Assembly: GCA_911728455.2 (NCBI GenBank)
Contig: OU452223.1
Coordinates: 7,772,174-7,836,173 of the forward strand
DNA from: Marthasterias glacialis
Lineage: Eukaryota; Echinodermata; Asteroidea; Forcipulatida; Asteriidae
Direction of reading: 5' to 3'
Length of the DNA: 64,000 nt
The notes under the pieces were generated by a model that was not told where the DNA came from, did no database searches, and saw nothing but the letters and a program-made list of their open reading frames with translations. The position numbers and the translations under genes are program-made. Within the stretch, counting starts at the first letter, position 1, and the number at the start of each line of letters is the position of its first letter. Positions 49,701 through 57,154 of this stretch are shown one piece after another.

Positions 49701-52700
49701 AGTCTATGGAGTCATGGACAGTATACCAAGTCCATGGAGTCATGGACAGTATATCAAGTCTATGGAGTCATGGACAGTATACCAAGTCTATGGAGTCATG
49801 GACAGTATACCAAGTCTATGGAGTCATGGACAGTATACCAAGTCTATGGAGTTATGGACAGTATACCAAGTCCATGGAGTCATGGACAGTATATCAAGTC
49901 TATGGAGTCATGGACAGTATACCAAGTCTATGGAGTCATGGACAGTATACCAAGTCTATGGAGTCATGGACAGTATACCAAGTCCATGGAGTCATGGACA
50001 GTATATCAAGTCTATGGAGTCATGGACAGTATACCAAGTCTATGGAGTCATGGACAGTATACCAAGTCTATGGAGTCATGGACAGTATACCAAGTCTATG
50101 GAGTCATGGACAGTATACCAAGTCTATGGAGTCATGGACAGTATACCAAGTCTATGGAGTCATGGACAGTATACCAAGTCTATGGAGTCATGGACAGTAT
50201 ACCAAGTCTATGGAGTCATGGACAGTATACCAAGTCTATGGAGTCATGGACAGTATACCAAGTCTATGGAGTTATGGACAGTATACCAAGTCTATGGAGT
50301 TATGGACAGTATACCAAGTCTATGGAGTCATGGACAGTATACCAAGTCTATGGAGTCATGGACAGTATACCAAGTCTATGGAGTCATGGACAGTATATCA
50401 AGTCTATGGAGTCATGGACAGTATACCAAGTCTATGGAGTCATGGACAGTATACCAAGTCTATGGAGTCATGGACAGTATACCAAGTCTATGGAGTCATG
50501 GACAGAATACCAAGTCCATGGAGTCCATCAGAATGACAGCCTTGAGGCAACTGTAGTTTTAGGGTTATGCAATTATGTATGCATGAATCTAGTGAACATG
50601 TGAGTCATGGCTGACCCGGATTAGCCAACAGAGTGACATAATGAGCCACTCTAATGACCTGGGGCTCAACTGGGGCTCAATCGGGGAAGTTAATTGAATG
50701 TAGTATCAGTCATTCCTTTAAAGACCTATTAAGTCACTTTCAGGGAGGTTGATGTAAAACATAAATTGATTATTGGTGAAAGAGTTAAGTTAGTGAGGAG
50801 GATGCTTGTTTTCTTTGAGTTTTTGAGATATGTCAACTGATACCAATTTCATCTGGTTGAGGGCAGATTCATTTAATTGAAAAGGATGCTATGGAATGGC
50901 CAAATACAATGAAACCTTTCATTTGATCATGTTGATTGTCTATTGTCAGTATGCAGGCTAGTTTAAGATTGTTTAATGTTCCTGTCTTGCCAGAGTCTTT
51001 TGTAGAGAAAACTTGTCAGTAAGTCGGCTACAGTATGTCAACCATCTTCATAATACATGTGTAGAGTGTATGCTGTATTCCAGTATTTAGCTGTCCAGGT
51101 ACCTGTCAACTTGTCCTGTGACTGTATGGTTTGCTTCATGGAAATCAAAGAAATTATGTTTCTGGTGTATTAACATGTACACAGATCTTTCTTAAGATAA
51201 TAATGAAGGTTAACTATTTTGTAATTTATTCCATGTTACGGGGCGGAATTTTTTTTGTTTATATCCAGTGGAGAACACAAAAACTGATGAAAAATCTGCA
51301 AATACTAGTTTAATGTGCTGTATGTTTTGCAGGTTAAATGTTTCTATATGGAGGTCATAATTGATAGAGCATTGCAACATGTAGCTATTGTACACAGCTG
51401 ATGAAATCAAAAATGTGTTACAAAACATTGTATAGTAACTTTATCAATGTTGAATGACTACAGGCAACATCCAAAGAGCCACTCACGTACTTCAAGTACA
51501 CCAGAACTGAGAACTACAGACCGTATTAACAATTCACCGTTTCAAGAAAACTCCATCCATCGGTCCAATTCTGAGAGAAGAACCACTCCCAATGGTATGC
51601 AGCTATCCAGTCCAAGGGGTACCTTTGATTCTCAGCGGGATAGAGATGGAGGCCCTATGGATAGAAGAGATGAGAGAGATAGACGAGATGACAAAGACAG
51701 AGACCGAGAGACAGGAACTGGATATGGGAGGAGGAGAGAGATGTCATCGACACAACCAGCAGCGTCATCACTACCCACATCATCCACCACTACGTCATCA
51801 AGGAATCGCTTTCAGGAGGAATCTGTAACAAGTAGTCAAACTTCCTTGCAGAGTTCAAGAGGGTATGTTACATCTGCAAATAAATATGATATTGCTTGTA
51901 GGAAGTAATACTCTGCATGTGTTAAGTAACTGTGCGGTTACTTCAACATCCCAAAACATTTCCCTGGTTCCCTGATAATTTGGGAAAAGGTTTGTGCAAG
52001 CAGCCATAGATGTGAACTTAAATTAAAGAATTCAAGCTATGGTTTGCTTTGTTTTAATTGTTTTGTGCAGATCTAATTTTTGTCTTGGATTGTACATGTG
52101 GAGTCAAAATGATATGAATGTGATATGGCGACAGAGATGCACTGAGTGTCTTAGTCAACATTTCCCTATGTCTGTTGTGTATTGTAAAAATCTATTAGGT
52201 TTAACAAACAATTATGTTCGACACTTATATCCAACAAACCACTGTTGGTCGGATATAATTGTCCACAAGAATAATGCTGGGGACATGCAATCGTTTAGCA
52301 AACATACTTAACTGATGGGACATTCTTACTGGTTTGTGAACCCAATGGGTCGATATGAATGGCTAAATTGATTGTCAAACTGTTTTGGAAATAGTGGCGT
52401 ACATGAAATTGAAACGCTGTTTATTTTTTTTTTGTCATGGCAGGCCTCGAGTCAACAGCAACTATCGCAGGCCAAGAAAAAGGGAAGATGAAGCGCAAAA
52501 TCGACGGAATTCTCGAGATATTAGAGACTCTCGTGATAAAGAGCAGCCTCCACAAACACCAAAGGAACAACCTAAGGCACCTTCACCACAGATTGATCTT
52601 GCCTCATTTCCACCTCTGCCTGGACGGACGATAACAGATGGAGAAGGCAGTGAGAAAAAGGAGGAAGAGACAAACAACAATGACTTATTGACACCAATGG

Positions 52701-55700
52701 CAGACATTGTCAAAGGAGTCAAGGATCCAAAGGTGCTTATCATATTTATTTCATTTCCACAATTAATGTGCATCATTGTAAATAACCCAACTCTTTTTTG
52801 AAGATTTTGTCAATTTGAGTAAGTTGCATCATATTGAAATGCTTGCAAGTGTGGATTGACTTGAATTGATTGTGCTCTAAGTGATATTTGGAAACAAATT
52901 TGATAATTTGAAACTCTATTAATGTTCACAAAATGCTGTTTGAAGTGGTTGCCCAGGCTGCAGAGTGTTTTGAGGCCAATCTGATTGTTATAGAAGATGC
53001 CTCTGCACAATCATCAGTTTGTATTTTGTCCTTGGTTTCATGAGGTAAACTGCCCAAGGCTAATCTTAATGAAAGTGTTGTTGGCAGAGTAAGGCATAAG
53101 TGATAGCAGAATGATACTTGATCCAGATTTGATCAAGATATGTGTCAGGATGAAAGCATTTTTTCTTTTCCTCTTTGCTCTCCCTGTAAAGCGTGCTGCC
53201 AAATCTCAGGAATCATCCAAACCAAACCATCCAGCAACGAAGGACAGTGCCACAAACACAAATAACACAACAGATAGCAAAGAACAACTGCCGTCTTCTA
53301 CAGCTTTAAAAACACCCACCTTAATACCAAGGTAGTAATATCTTCTTATTCAAATTGACCTTCTTGTTGGCAGACACATTTTGCCTTGTATCTTGTACCT
53401 GTTCAACCCTTTAATGATATATAATGATGACCAGATTTGTTTTACTTTGTAATGTTAACTTATTAGTGGTGTTTACTTCATATGGTCAACTTCGTATAGT
53501 GCTTACTTCTAAATGGTATTTATTTCTTAACCTGTTGCCCCCGGGATTCTTCCATTTTTTTCCTGTCCAACCTGACAAGATTATTTTCTCGGAATTGCTG
53601 GAATCATTCTTCTTTTAGAGTACCGCTGGCAAAAAGAAACCTTGACTTGACAAAGCCTAGAGAACAAAGATTCTCCTTATTGCTTTGTGATTTTTTTTTT
53701 CTATACCTAGTAAATGTCAAATTCATGCAGCGTGAATTGCAAAACAATGGCTGTGAGCCACAGTCTATGATTGGTACTAAATCTGGACCCAAGGCTAGAT
53801 CCCTGTTTCACTCTTGACTTACCTTCATTGAGCATGGGTGGAAGCCTCACAATGGCTTGTGCATACTCTGTGCACGCTCAGCAGTGGAATGTCTTGGCAA
53901 CCTTTGTTGTGGTATCCCGATTTTACACAATGGCGTGTTTAACATTGTCCTTGGTTTACTTGAAAAAATATTTTTGTGGATATATGTCAGCTGGCGACAA
54001 CTGGTTAATGGTTTACTTCTCAATATTATTTTGATTGTATGTATTTAATGGTGGCCTAATAATTGTTTTGACCTGTGTGTGTAGGGTTATTTTGATTTGG
54101 CAAATTGAAATAAGAATCAAGTGGTGGGTGAAAGTTGTTATAATGCTTATAAGGATTTATTTTTGTCAATAGTAAACAAACACAGGTACCTGTAGCCACA
54201 CAGACAGACCTGGAGATATCTTCCAGCCCAGAAGCAAACTTGACTCCCATCACAACCCCACAAAATGCCAAGGTCAGCCAGACTGCTAGCACAGCAGTTA
54301 ACACCACTGTAACTGTGGCAACGTGTTCTGTGGCTTCAATTGTTGCAAGGACAACAGTTTCTACAGCAACAGGAAGCACACAAACGGTGAACTTCGGAAG
54401 TCAGACAGTCGATAGCCAAACAACAAATTCATCCAGTGCCTCATCTTCAGCCAGTACAACCACACATGCAACTGTGAGTAGTAGACATCAGACTGCTGAC
54501 TTATTGCCATTTGTCTGATATTTAACCATTTTTGTTACATTTCACTCAAGTGTGAGAGTTTCCAGAATGTATTCTGCTTCTTCATCACATAGTTCAAAAG
54601 ATCAGAGAACTCTTTTTTGCATATGGAACACAGATTGTGAATCATTTTCTGTATTCCTCTATTGCGTGTACACTTACATACATATGTCACTTTTGCTGAA
54701 AAATACCCGGATGTCAGACAAACTTTCCACCACTCAGGCCCCCCCCAAAAAGTGTTCTGTTTCCGGTTACCTGACCAACCCTAATTTTACGGCGCGACCC
54801 TAAACTTTTTATTCAACTTTTCCTTTTTCGGCGGCTTAAAATAATGAATTAGTTAAAATGAAAAAAAAAATAAAATAAAATCACAAATAAATACATAAAA
54901 TGGAGATCGACTTCGTCACTATGAAATGGACATGAAAATAAAGTGGTCGTAGTTCGTTCATAGACACCATGGTCGGTAAAACATCAACCCAAGTCGTAAA
55001 ACGAATCTAGCTCCCCGTCTGTAGCATTTACTGTGCTGCGACCGACAGTGACACATTAGTCGCTACGATGAGTCCCTCTCATTCACTCTGCGTGTGGCAA
55101 TTTTTTCTTTGCTAAATAACATTGTTACAATCACATTCAGTCTTTTTTGCACCCTGTACTGAATTCTATGACATCATCAAGCAACAACATGAACAAATAA
55201 GGGATAGAAAACATACCTGAAACATCGCAATGATTTATTTATTATTAAAAATAGCCATCAGAAAAGAAAAATAAATTTAAAAGCACACTGAAAGCTCGGT
55301 GCGCAGGGGCCGGTTACTTGCTTCTTGTCTTTCAGTTTTACAATGACGTCAGCGCTTGAACTCCTGAAAGATTTGGACTTGCAGTTGATGATCATTGCTC
55401 ACTGCGTGAGTGAACTGCACATCCAAACAAATCCAGCGCGCACTGTTGTTCCACGTGCTACGTGTGTGGAGCATGTGTCACGTGTTATCTTTGCAGCATC
55501 ATTTTCAAAATAATCGGTCCCCGCTCGTTGTTCAAACGAGGCAAGTTTGTGTAGTGGCAGACAAGGCTGCTGTCTATGTGGAATCATCCACGTTCTGCCA
55601 AAGGTTTTTAAAGAATTTTCAGAGCGTGGGTGAACGATTTTCTGTGTCTATTTTGTGTTTATTGTGAACAAAATTCAAATGACAAGGATCTACTTGTGAG

Positions 55701-57154
55701 TTATATAATCAATATGGAATGCATTTCGTTCGGGCATAGTCGCTGAATATCACTCGATGAAATCTGGCTTTTCCATTTCACTCGGCTTGTATCACTTCGC
55801 CTCGTACTGAAATGGAATAATCTAGATTTTGCCTTGCATTTTTTCCCCCAAACTTGCTCTTTTACTTTGTGGCGGCCTGAACAGGAATTGCAGGGTACGT
55901 TTACTTTAGTATAGGGGGTTAAATAAATAAATAAGGCATTAACCTATTGTATTGTATTGTATTTTAAATCAATATTACCAAAGTAAAAAAAAAACTATAA
56001 AAAAACATTTTTTTTTTGGCCTCACGGTTTACCACATCAGCGCCAGGTCGCAGTAGTACAATATACTGTGCGTATTGCATGTACGATCAACGTAGGCATA
56101 TAATCGAACGACGTACGCATAAGTCAGTGAAATTTGACCAGTCTGAGGTCCGGGTATTTGCGTGACCTATTTTTAACATGAGTGCTGAGTGCTATTTGAG
56201 ACAAAGATTCTTGTTGTACATGTAGTTTGTGAGATATGAAATTTTGTACCTATTAAATTCTGAATTATGATGACATAAGTGTTTTTGTTGACTACATGTA
56301 AGTCAAGTCATTAGCTTCTATATGATGTATCATTAATCACAATGTGATAATACAATGTGATAATAATTTTCTGTGTACGAAACAAACCATTAATCATAAT
56401 TACAGCATTGTGCAAGGATTTGTCATGCGGTTAAGGAGATATGATTTTTTTTTAATAATAGGCTTTGATTTAATGGGATTCAGTACCAGATGACATCATG
56501 ATGACATAAGGTTGTTTTTTTCAAACTAAGTTATATAAGTTACAGTATGATATATAACTGGTACTATTATAAGATTATCAGCCAGCAAGTTTCATCGAGA
56601 AAATCAGTGAAATTTTGGTTGAAAAGAAAAACTGAGAACAAGAACAACAAAATGAATTTGGACAAAGGCAAGAAAAAAGCTGACATTTTCGGGGGTATGG
56701 TAAATCCGAATGCTTATTCTTTATCCCTGATGCAATCATTGCATCTATTAAATACATTTTCTTTGATGGGTTGTTTGTATTTCAGGAATCTTTGATGCCA
56801 CGTCTGAGCTACGCAGCAGTAATTGCAAAGCGAGCTGCTAAGGCCAATGCAGCATCAATTGCCATTTCTTCAACCTCAACAGTGTCTACTTCAACCACTA
56901 CAACAAGCACTTCAAGTACCAATGCCACTGAGTCATGCACACAACAACCTAGACAGACTCTACAGCCATCCCACTCAACAACACTATCACAACATTCTCA
57001 TACACATACGCAGGCACCTGCTAAGCCACATAGACCCCGCTATGGCCATCGTAGTGAACGTGAACAGAACTATGAACCAAGCTCCAGGTATCGAAGAGAG
57101 TACTATACTGGTCGAAGATCCCCACCACAGTCACGTCAAATGACCACAAAGTAA
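19603..57154 (+). CDS. LARP4: La-related protein 4 (LARP4/LARP4B orthologue), 14 exons
   Basis: Exons are 19603-19736, 27470-27641, 27912-28055, 30806-30890, 38583-38719, 40093-40196, 40756-40920, 45978-46295, 47020-47144, 51464-51862, 52444-52732, 53192-53331, 54173-54473 and 56786-57154. From ATG 19683 they total 2802 nt, 933 aa plus stop, with all 13 junctions in phase. Domains: PAM2 at 25-36 (LNPNAKIF), La motif about 131-198 (EYYFSRENL), RRM about 205-290 ([13 protein letters not shown]), polyQ 338-368, ten prolines 405-414, Arg/Asp-rich region about 490-530, FPPLPG 623-628, Ser/Thr-rich 700-900 and LSYA 818-821. LARP4 proteins bind poly(A) and PABP in the cytoplasm and stabilise mRNA. 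The order matches vertebrate LARP4/4B; the protein is longer (human LARP4 is about 720 aa) mainly through low-complexity segments. The frame is open 5' of ATG 19683 within exon 1, so the N-terminus could extend upstream. Confidence 0.95.
20872..21780. mobile_element. degenerate hAT-like element
   Basis: It begins GCTTGGGCGATA and is rich in CGGTATT-type words at both ends, a style seen in animal hAT elements. No transposase ORF is present. The right terminus is not defined. Confidence 0.3.
22754..22933. mobile_element. 180-bp MITE with ACCCGTTTAAAC termini
   Basis: There are perfect 12-bp terminal inverted repeats (ACCCGTTTAAAC and GTTTAAACGGGT). An inverted, diverged relative lies at about 26375-26550 and shares the TTTGACAG-GCAAGGA-GTCC block. 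Confidence 0.7.
25090..25285. mobile_element. end of a hAT-like element
   Basis: A palindromic ATCGATATC-rich segment ends in AATTAAGCTCTGG. That resembles the CAGAGCTTAATTTTC terminus of hAT-type elements. The other end was not found. Confidence 0.35.
26375..26550 (-). mobile_element. diverged inverted copy of the 22754 MITE
   Basis: Read on the minus strand, it aligns with 22754-22933 (GATTTGACAGAGCAAGGATG against GGTTTGACAGGGCAAGGACG). Confidence 0.6.
26905..27175. repeat. left member of inverted pair flanking LARP4 exons 2-3
   Basis: Its reverse complement matches 28487-28750 over about 265 bp, including GCGTAAATTTATCTCCAGC, GATTCTCCACA and GTAGAAGAGGCTAA. By eye the identity is about 75-80%. 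Confidence 0.8.
27470..27641 (+). CDS. LARP4: LARP4 exon 2, PAM2 motif
   Basis: It encodes [18 protein letters not shown], the PABP-binding PAM2 motif, then a Ser/Asp-rich linker. The acceptor is TTCTTTCAG, the donor GTAAAT, exit phase 1. The aromatic position is Phe33, where vertebrate LARP4 has Trp. Confidence 0.93.
27912..28055 (+). CDS. LARP4: LARP4 exon 3, linker
   Basis: It encodes [16 protein letters not shown] and a Pro/Tyr-rich linker before the La motif. The acceptor is TTTACAAG, the donor GTAAGT; entry and exit are both phase 1. Intron 2 is only 270 bp. Confidence 0.9.
28487..28750. repeat. right member of inverted pair flanking LARP4 exons 2-3
   Basis: Inverted counterpart of 26905-27175. 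The pair brackets exons 27470-27641 and 27912-28055. Confidence 0.8.
29093..29720 (+). mobile_element. TTAA-family MITE copy E (5'-truncated)
   Basis: It starts inside the family consensus at a segment like GACTTGACAAAGCC and ends AACTGGTTAA. It carries an internal tandem duplication of about 120 bp (GGGAGAAT-TT-GGCATTATTTCCAGTA in each half). Confidence 0.65.
29951..30096. mobile_element. palindromic element with GGGTGGATTTCACAAA ends
   Basis: The terminal inverted repeats GGGGTGGATTTCACAAA bracket four or so copies of GGACTAGTCCTAACT-type units. It has no coding capacity. I recall related elements in echinoderm and other marine invertebrate genomes. Confidence 0.75.
30806..30890 (+). CDS. 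LARP4: LARP4 exon 4, start of La motif
   Basis: It encodes the first La-motif helices, including RQLEYYFSR. Gln145, Tyr148 and Tyr149 align with the canonical La residues Q20, Y23 and Y24. The acceptor is AATACAG, the donor GTTTGT, phase 2. Confidence 0.93.
31689..32220 (+). mobile_element. TTAA-family MITE copy A
   Basis: The left end TTAACAAGTTGCTGCCGTGA matches the family terminus. The interior matches the copy at 53527-54008. The right end is diverged or truncated. Confidence 0.7.
32232..32450 (-). repeat. dispersed repeat related to 55550-55690
   Basis: Read on the minus strand, it shares GCAGACAAGG, TTTTAAGAATTTTCAGAG and TCTATTTTGTGTTTATTGT with 55550-55690 (+). Translated, both give KNFQSVG. 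This could be a decayed coding piece of a mobile element. Confidence 0.55.
35281..35853 (+). mobile_element. TTAA-family MITE copy F (5'-truncated)
   Basis: It begins at the same internal point as copy E (near AACAAAGATTCTC) and ends ATTAACTGGTTAA. The shared truncation point suggests that E and F form a subfamily. Confidence 0.65.
35876..36416. repeat. ACATGTAC-rich degenerate tandem tract
   Basis: About 540 bp of repeated ACATGTACATGTGTATACATG and TTGTTCTGTGCAC words, roughly every 35-50 bp. The unit is nearly self-complementary, so long Cys/Tyr/His-rich ORFs appear on both strands; these are artefacts. Confidence 0.85.
38583..38719 (+). CDS. LARP4: LARP4 exon 5, rest of La motif
   Basis: It encodes [20 protein letters not shown] through IIEVLR. 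The acceptor is CCATCCACAG, the donor GTAAGT, exit phase 1. Confidence 0.95.
38720..40092. other. LARP4: LARP4 intron 5
   Basis: It holds the 38755-38974 MITE just 35 bp inside the donor. The rest shows no recognised feature. Confidence 0.6.
38755..38974. mobile_element. 220-bp MITE with GACCTTTCCCATGAAATATG termini
   Basis: The terminal inverted repeats are at least 20 bp and exact: GACCTTTCCCATGAAATATG at the left and its complement at the right. The flanks are TA and CA, suggesting a TA target. The interior is rich in GCGC/ACGCG words. Confidence 0.8.
40093..40196 (+). CDS. LARP4: LARP4 exon 6, La module linker and RRM start
   Basis: It encodes [20 protein letters not shown], the signature inter-domain and first RRM strand of LARP4. 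The acceptor is CCTATTTAG, the donor GTTTGT, exit phase 0. Confidence 0.95.
40445..40584. mobile_element. 140-bp MITE with 9-bp target duplication
   Basis: It is flanked on both sides by TGTAATTGT (40436-40444 and 40585-40593). The ends are TAGCCTTG...CAAGGCTA, and each end is itself palindromic (AGCCTTG-TTTCAAGGCT). It lies in LARP4 intron 6. An intact duplication implies fairly recent insertion. Confidence 0.85.
40756..40920 (+). CDS. LARP4: LARP4 exon 7, RRM core
   Basis: It encodes 55 codons, including [13 protein letters not shown] and FQGKPIM. The acceptor is TATCTTTAG and the donor GTAAGT; both ends are phase 0. Confidence 0.96.
41338..42722. repeat. 69-bp minisatellite, about 20 copies
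   Basis: The period is 69 bp and copies are highly similar (most differ by 0-3 bases). Each unit contains two 10-bp perfect palindromes, ATTCCGGAAT and GTCTATAGAC. As 69 is a multiple of three and the unit lacks a stop in one frame, ORFs of 250 and 225 aa result; a small indel near 42034 shifts between them. It is intronic and not exonised: the upstream LARP4 donor is phase 0, and the only plausible acceptor would need phase 1. Confidence 0.95.
44656..45699. mobile_element. non-autonomous hAT element, about 1.04 kb
   Basis: The target duplication ATTCTACAC is at 44647-44655 and 45700-45708. The ends are related: left TAAACCTAGGCGACTAG, right (reverse complement) AGTGCTGGGCGACTAG, with more GCGACTAGT and CTACTCGAGTAGT words inside each end. 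The termini resemble the CAGTGCTGGGCGA ends of known hAT elements. There is no transposase ORF. A G homopolymer lies inside at about 45206-45220. Confidence 0.85.
45978..46295 (+). CDS. LARP4: LARP4 exon 8, RRM end and polyQ tract
   Basis: It begins [10 protein letters not shown], the end of the RRM, then has three glutamine runs at residues 338-368 encoded by mixed CAG/CAA, including about eight pure CAG codons near 46198-46220. [11 protein letters not shown] near its end aligns with the WSxxxxYFE/YLD segment of vertebrate LARP4/4B. Both ends are phase 0. Confidence 0.93.
47020..47144 (+). CDS. LARP4: LARP4 exon 9, polyproline
   Basis: It encodes [11 protein letters not shown] followed by ten prolines and [13 protein letters not shown]. 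The acceptor is TACTTTCAG, the donor GTAAAT, exit phase 2. Confidence 0.9.
47199..47945 (-). mobile_element. TTAA-family MITE copy C
   Basis: It is bounded by TTAA on both sides: TTAACCAGTTGGTGCCGGCT at the left, GGCAGCAACTTGTTAA at the right. It is longer than copy B because of about 180-250 bp of extra sequence around 47610-47790, possibly a nested insertion. Confidence 0.8.
48123..50528. repeat. 28-bp minisatellite, about 86 copies
   Basis: The unit is 28 bp, beginning ACAGTATACCAAGTCTATGG. The array is about 2.4 kb and nearly homogeneous. The unit has no stop in any + frame, so all three + frames are open for over 800 codons. One 27-bp unit lies near 48823. Variant units (GTTATGG; TCCATGG plus TATATC) recur at multiples of 28 bp, showing multi-unit duplication. 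Confidence 0.97.
51464..51862 (+). CDS. LARP4: LARP4 exon 10, Ser- and Arg/Asp-rich
   Basis: It encodes [15 protein letters not shown], a dense Arg/Asp segment ([16 protein letters not shown]) and a Ser/Thr-rich end. The acceptor is GACTACAG and the donor GTATGT; it is phase 2 on both sides. Confidence 0.9.
52444..52732 (+). CDS. LARP4: LARP4 exon 11, FPPLPG motif
   Basis: It encodes [27 protein letters not shown] and [12 protein letters not shown]. The last two match conserved LARP4 C-terminal blocks. The acceptor is TCATGGCAG, the donor GTGCTT (weak), exit phase 0. Confidence 0.93.
53192..53331 (+). CDS. LARP4: LARP4 exon 12
   Basis: It encodes a low-complexity Thr/Asn/Ser segment starting [10 protein letters not shown]. 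The acceptor CCCTGTAAAG follows a pyrimidine tract, the donor is GTAGTA, exit phase 2. Confidence 0.8.
53527..54008 (+). mobile_element. TTAA-family MITE copy B (type copy)
   Basis: This 482-bp element is bounded by TTAA at both ends: TTAACCTGTTGCCCCCGGGA at the left, GGCGACAACTGGTTAA at the right. The termini are inverted CC(A/T)GTTG. It makes up more than half of the 841-bp LARP4 intron 12. TTAA targets are characteristic of piggyBac-type transposition, though no transposase is present to prove it. Confidence 0.8.
54173..54473 (+). CDS. LARP4: LARP4 exon 13, Thr/Ser-rich
   Basis: It encodes [20 protein letters not shown] and a long Thr/Val/Ser-rich stretch. The acceptor is TCAATAG, the donor GTGAGT, exit phase 0. 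Confidence 0.88.
54474..56785. other. LARP4: LARP4 intron 13
   Basis: The intron is 2.3 kb. It carries a repeat at 55550-55690 related to 32232-32450 and AT-rich low-complexity runs near 54860 and 55985. No extra exon was recognised. Confidence 0.6.
55550..55690 (+). repeat. dispersed repeat related to 32232-32450
   Basis: It shares GGCAGACAAGG, AAGAATTTTCAGAGCGTGGG and TCTATTTTGTGTTTATTGTG with the minus strand of 32232-32450. Confidence 0.55.
56786..57154 (+). CDS. LARP4: LARP4 exon 14 with stop
   Basis: It encodes [15 protein letters not shown], matching the LSYAEV block of vertebrate LARP4, then a Ser/Thr/His/Gln-rich region and an Arg/Tyr-rich tail ([17 protein letters not shown]), ending TAA at 57152-57154. 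Confidence 0.95.
   Translation, partial: ESLMPRLSYAAVIAKRAAKANAASIAISSTSTVSTSTTTTSTSSTNATESCTQQPRQTLQPSHSTTLSQHSHTHTQAPAKPHRPRYGHRSEREQNYEPSSRYRREYYTGRRSPPQSRQMTTK

Larger units (their letters stand above)
47145..51463. other. LARP4: LARP4 intron 9
   Basis: It contains TTAA-family copy C, then the 28-bp minisatellite, then about 0.9 kb (50530-51463) without a recognised feature. Confidence 0.6.

Noticed and set aside
41338-50528. CRISPR-like arrays
   Set aside because: Both arrays are pure tandem repeats with no unique spacers, in an animal gene.
47976-50603. ORFs of 875, 846 and 805 aa in the three + frames
   Set aside because: They are by-products of a stop-free 28-bp tandem repeat inside a LARP4 intron. 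Equal openness in all three frames and the lack of splice links rule out a real protein.
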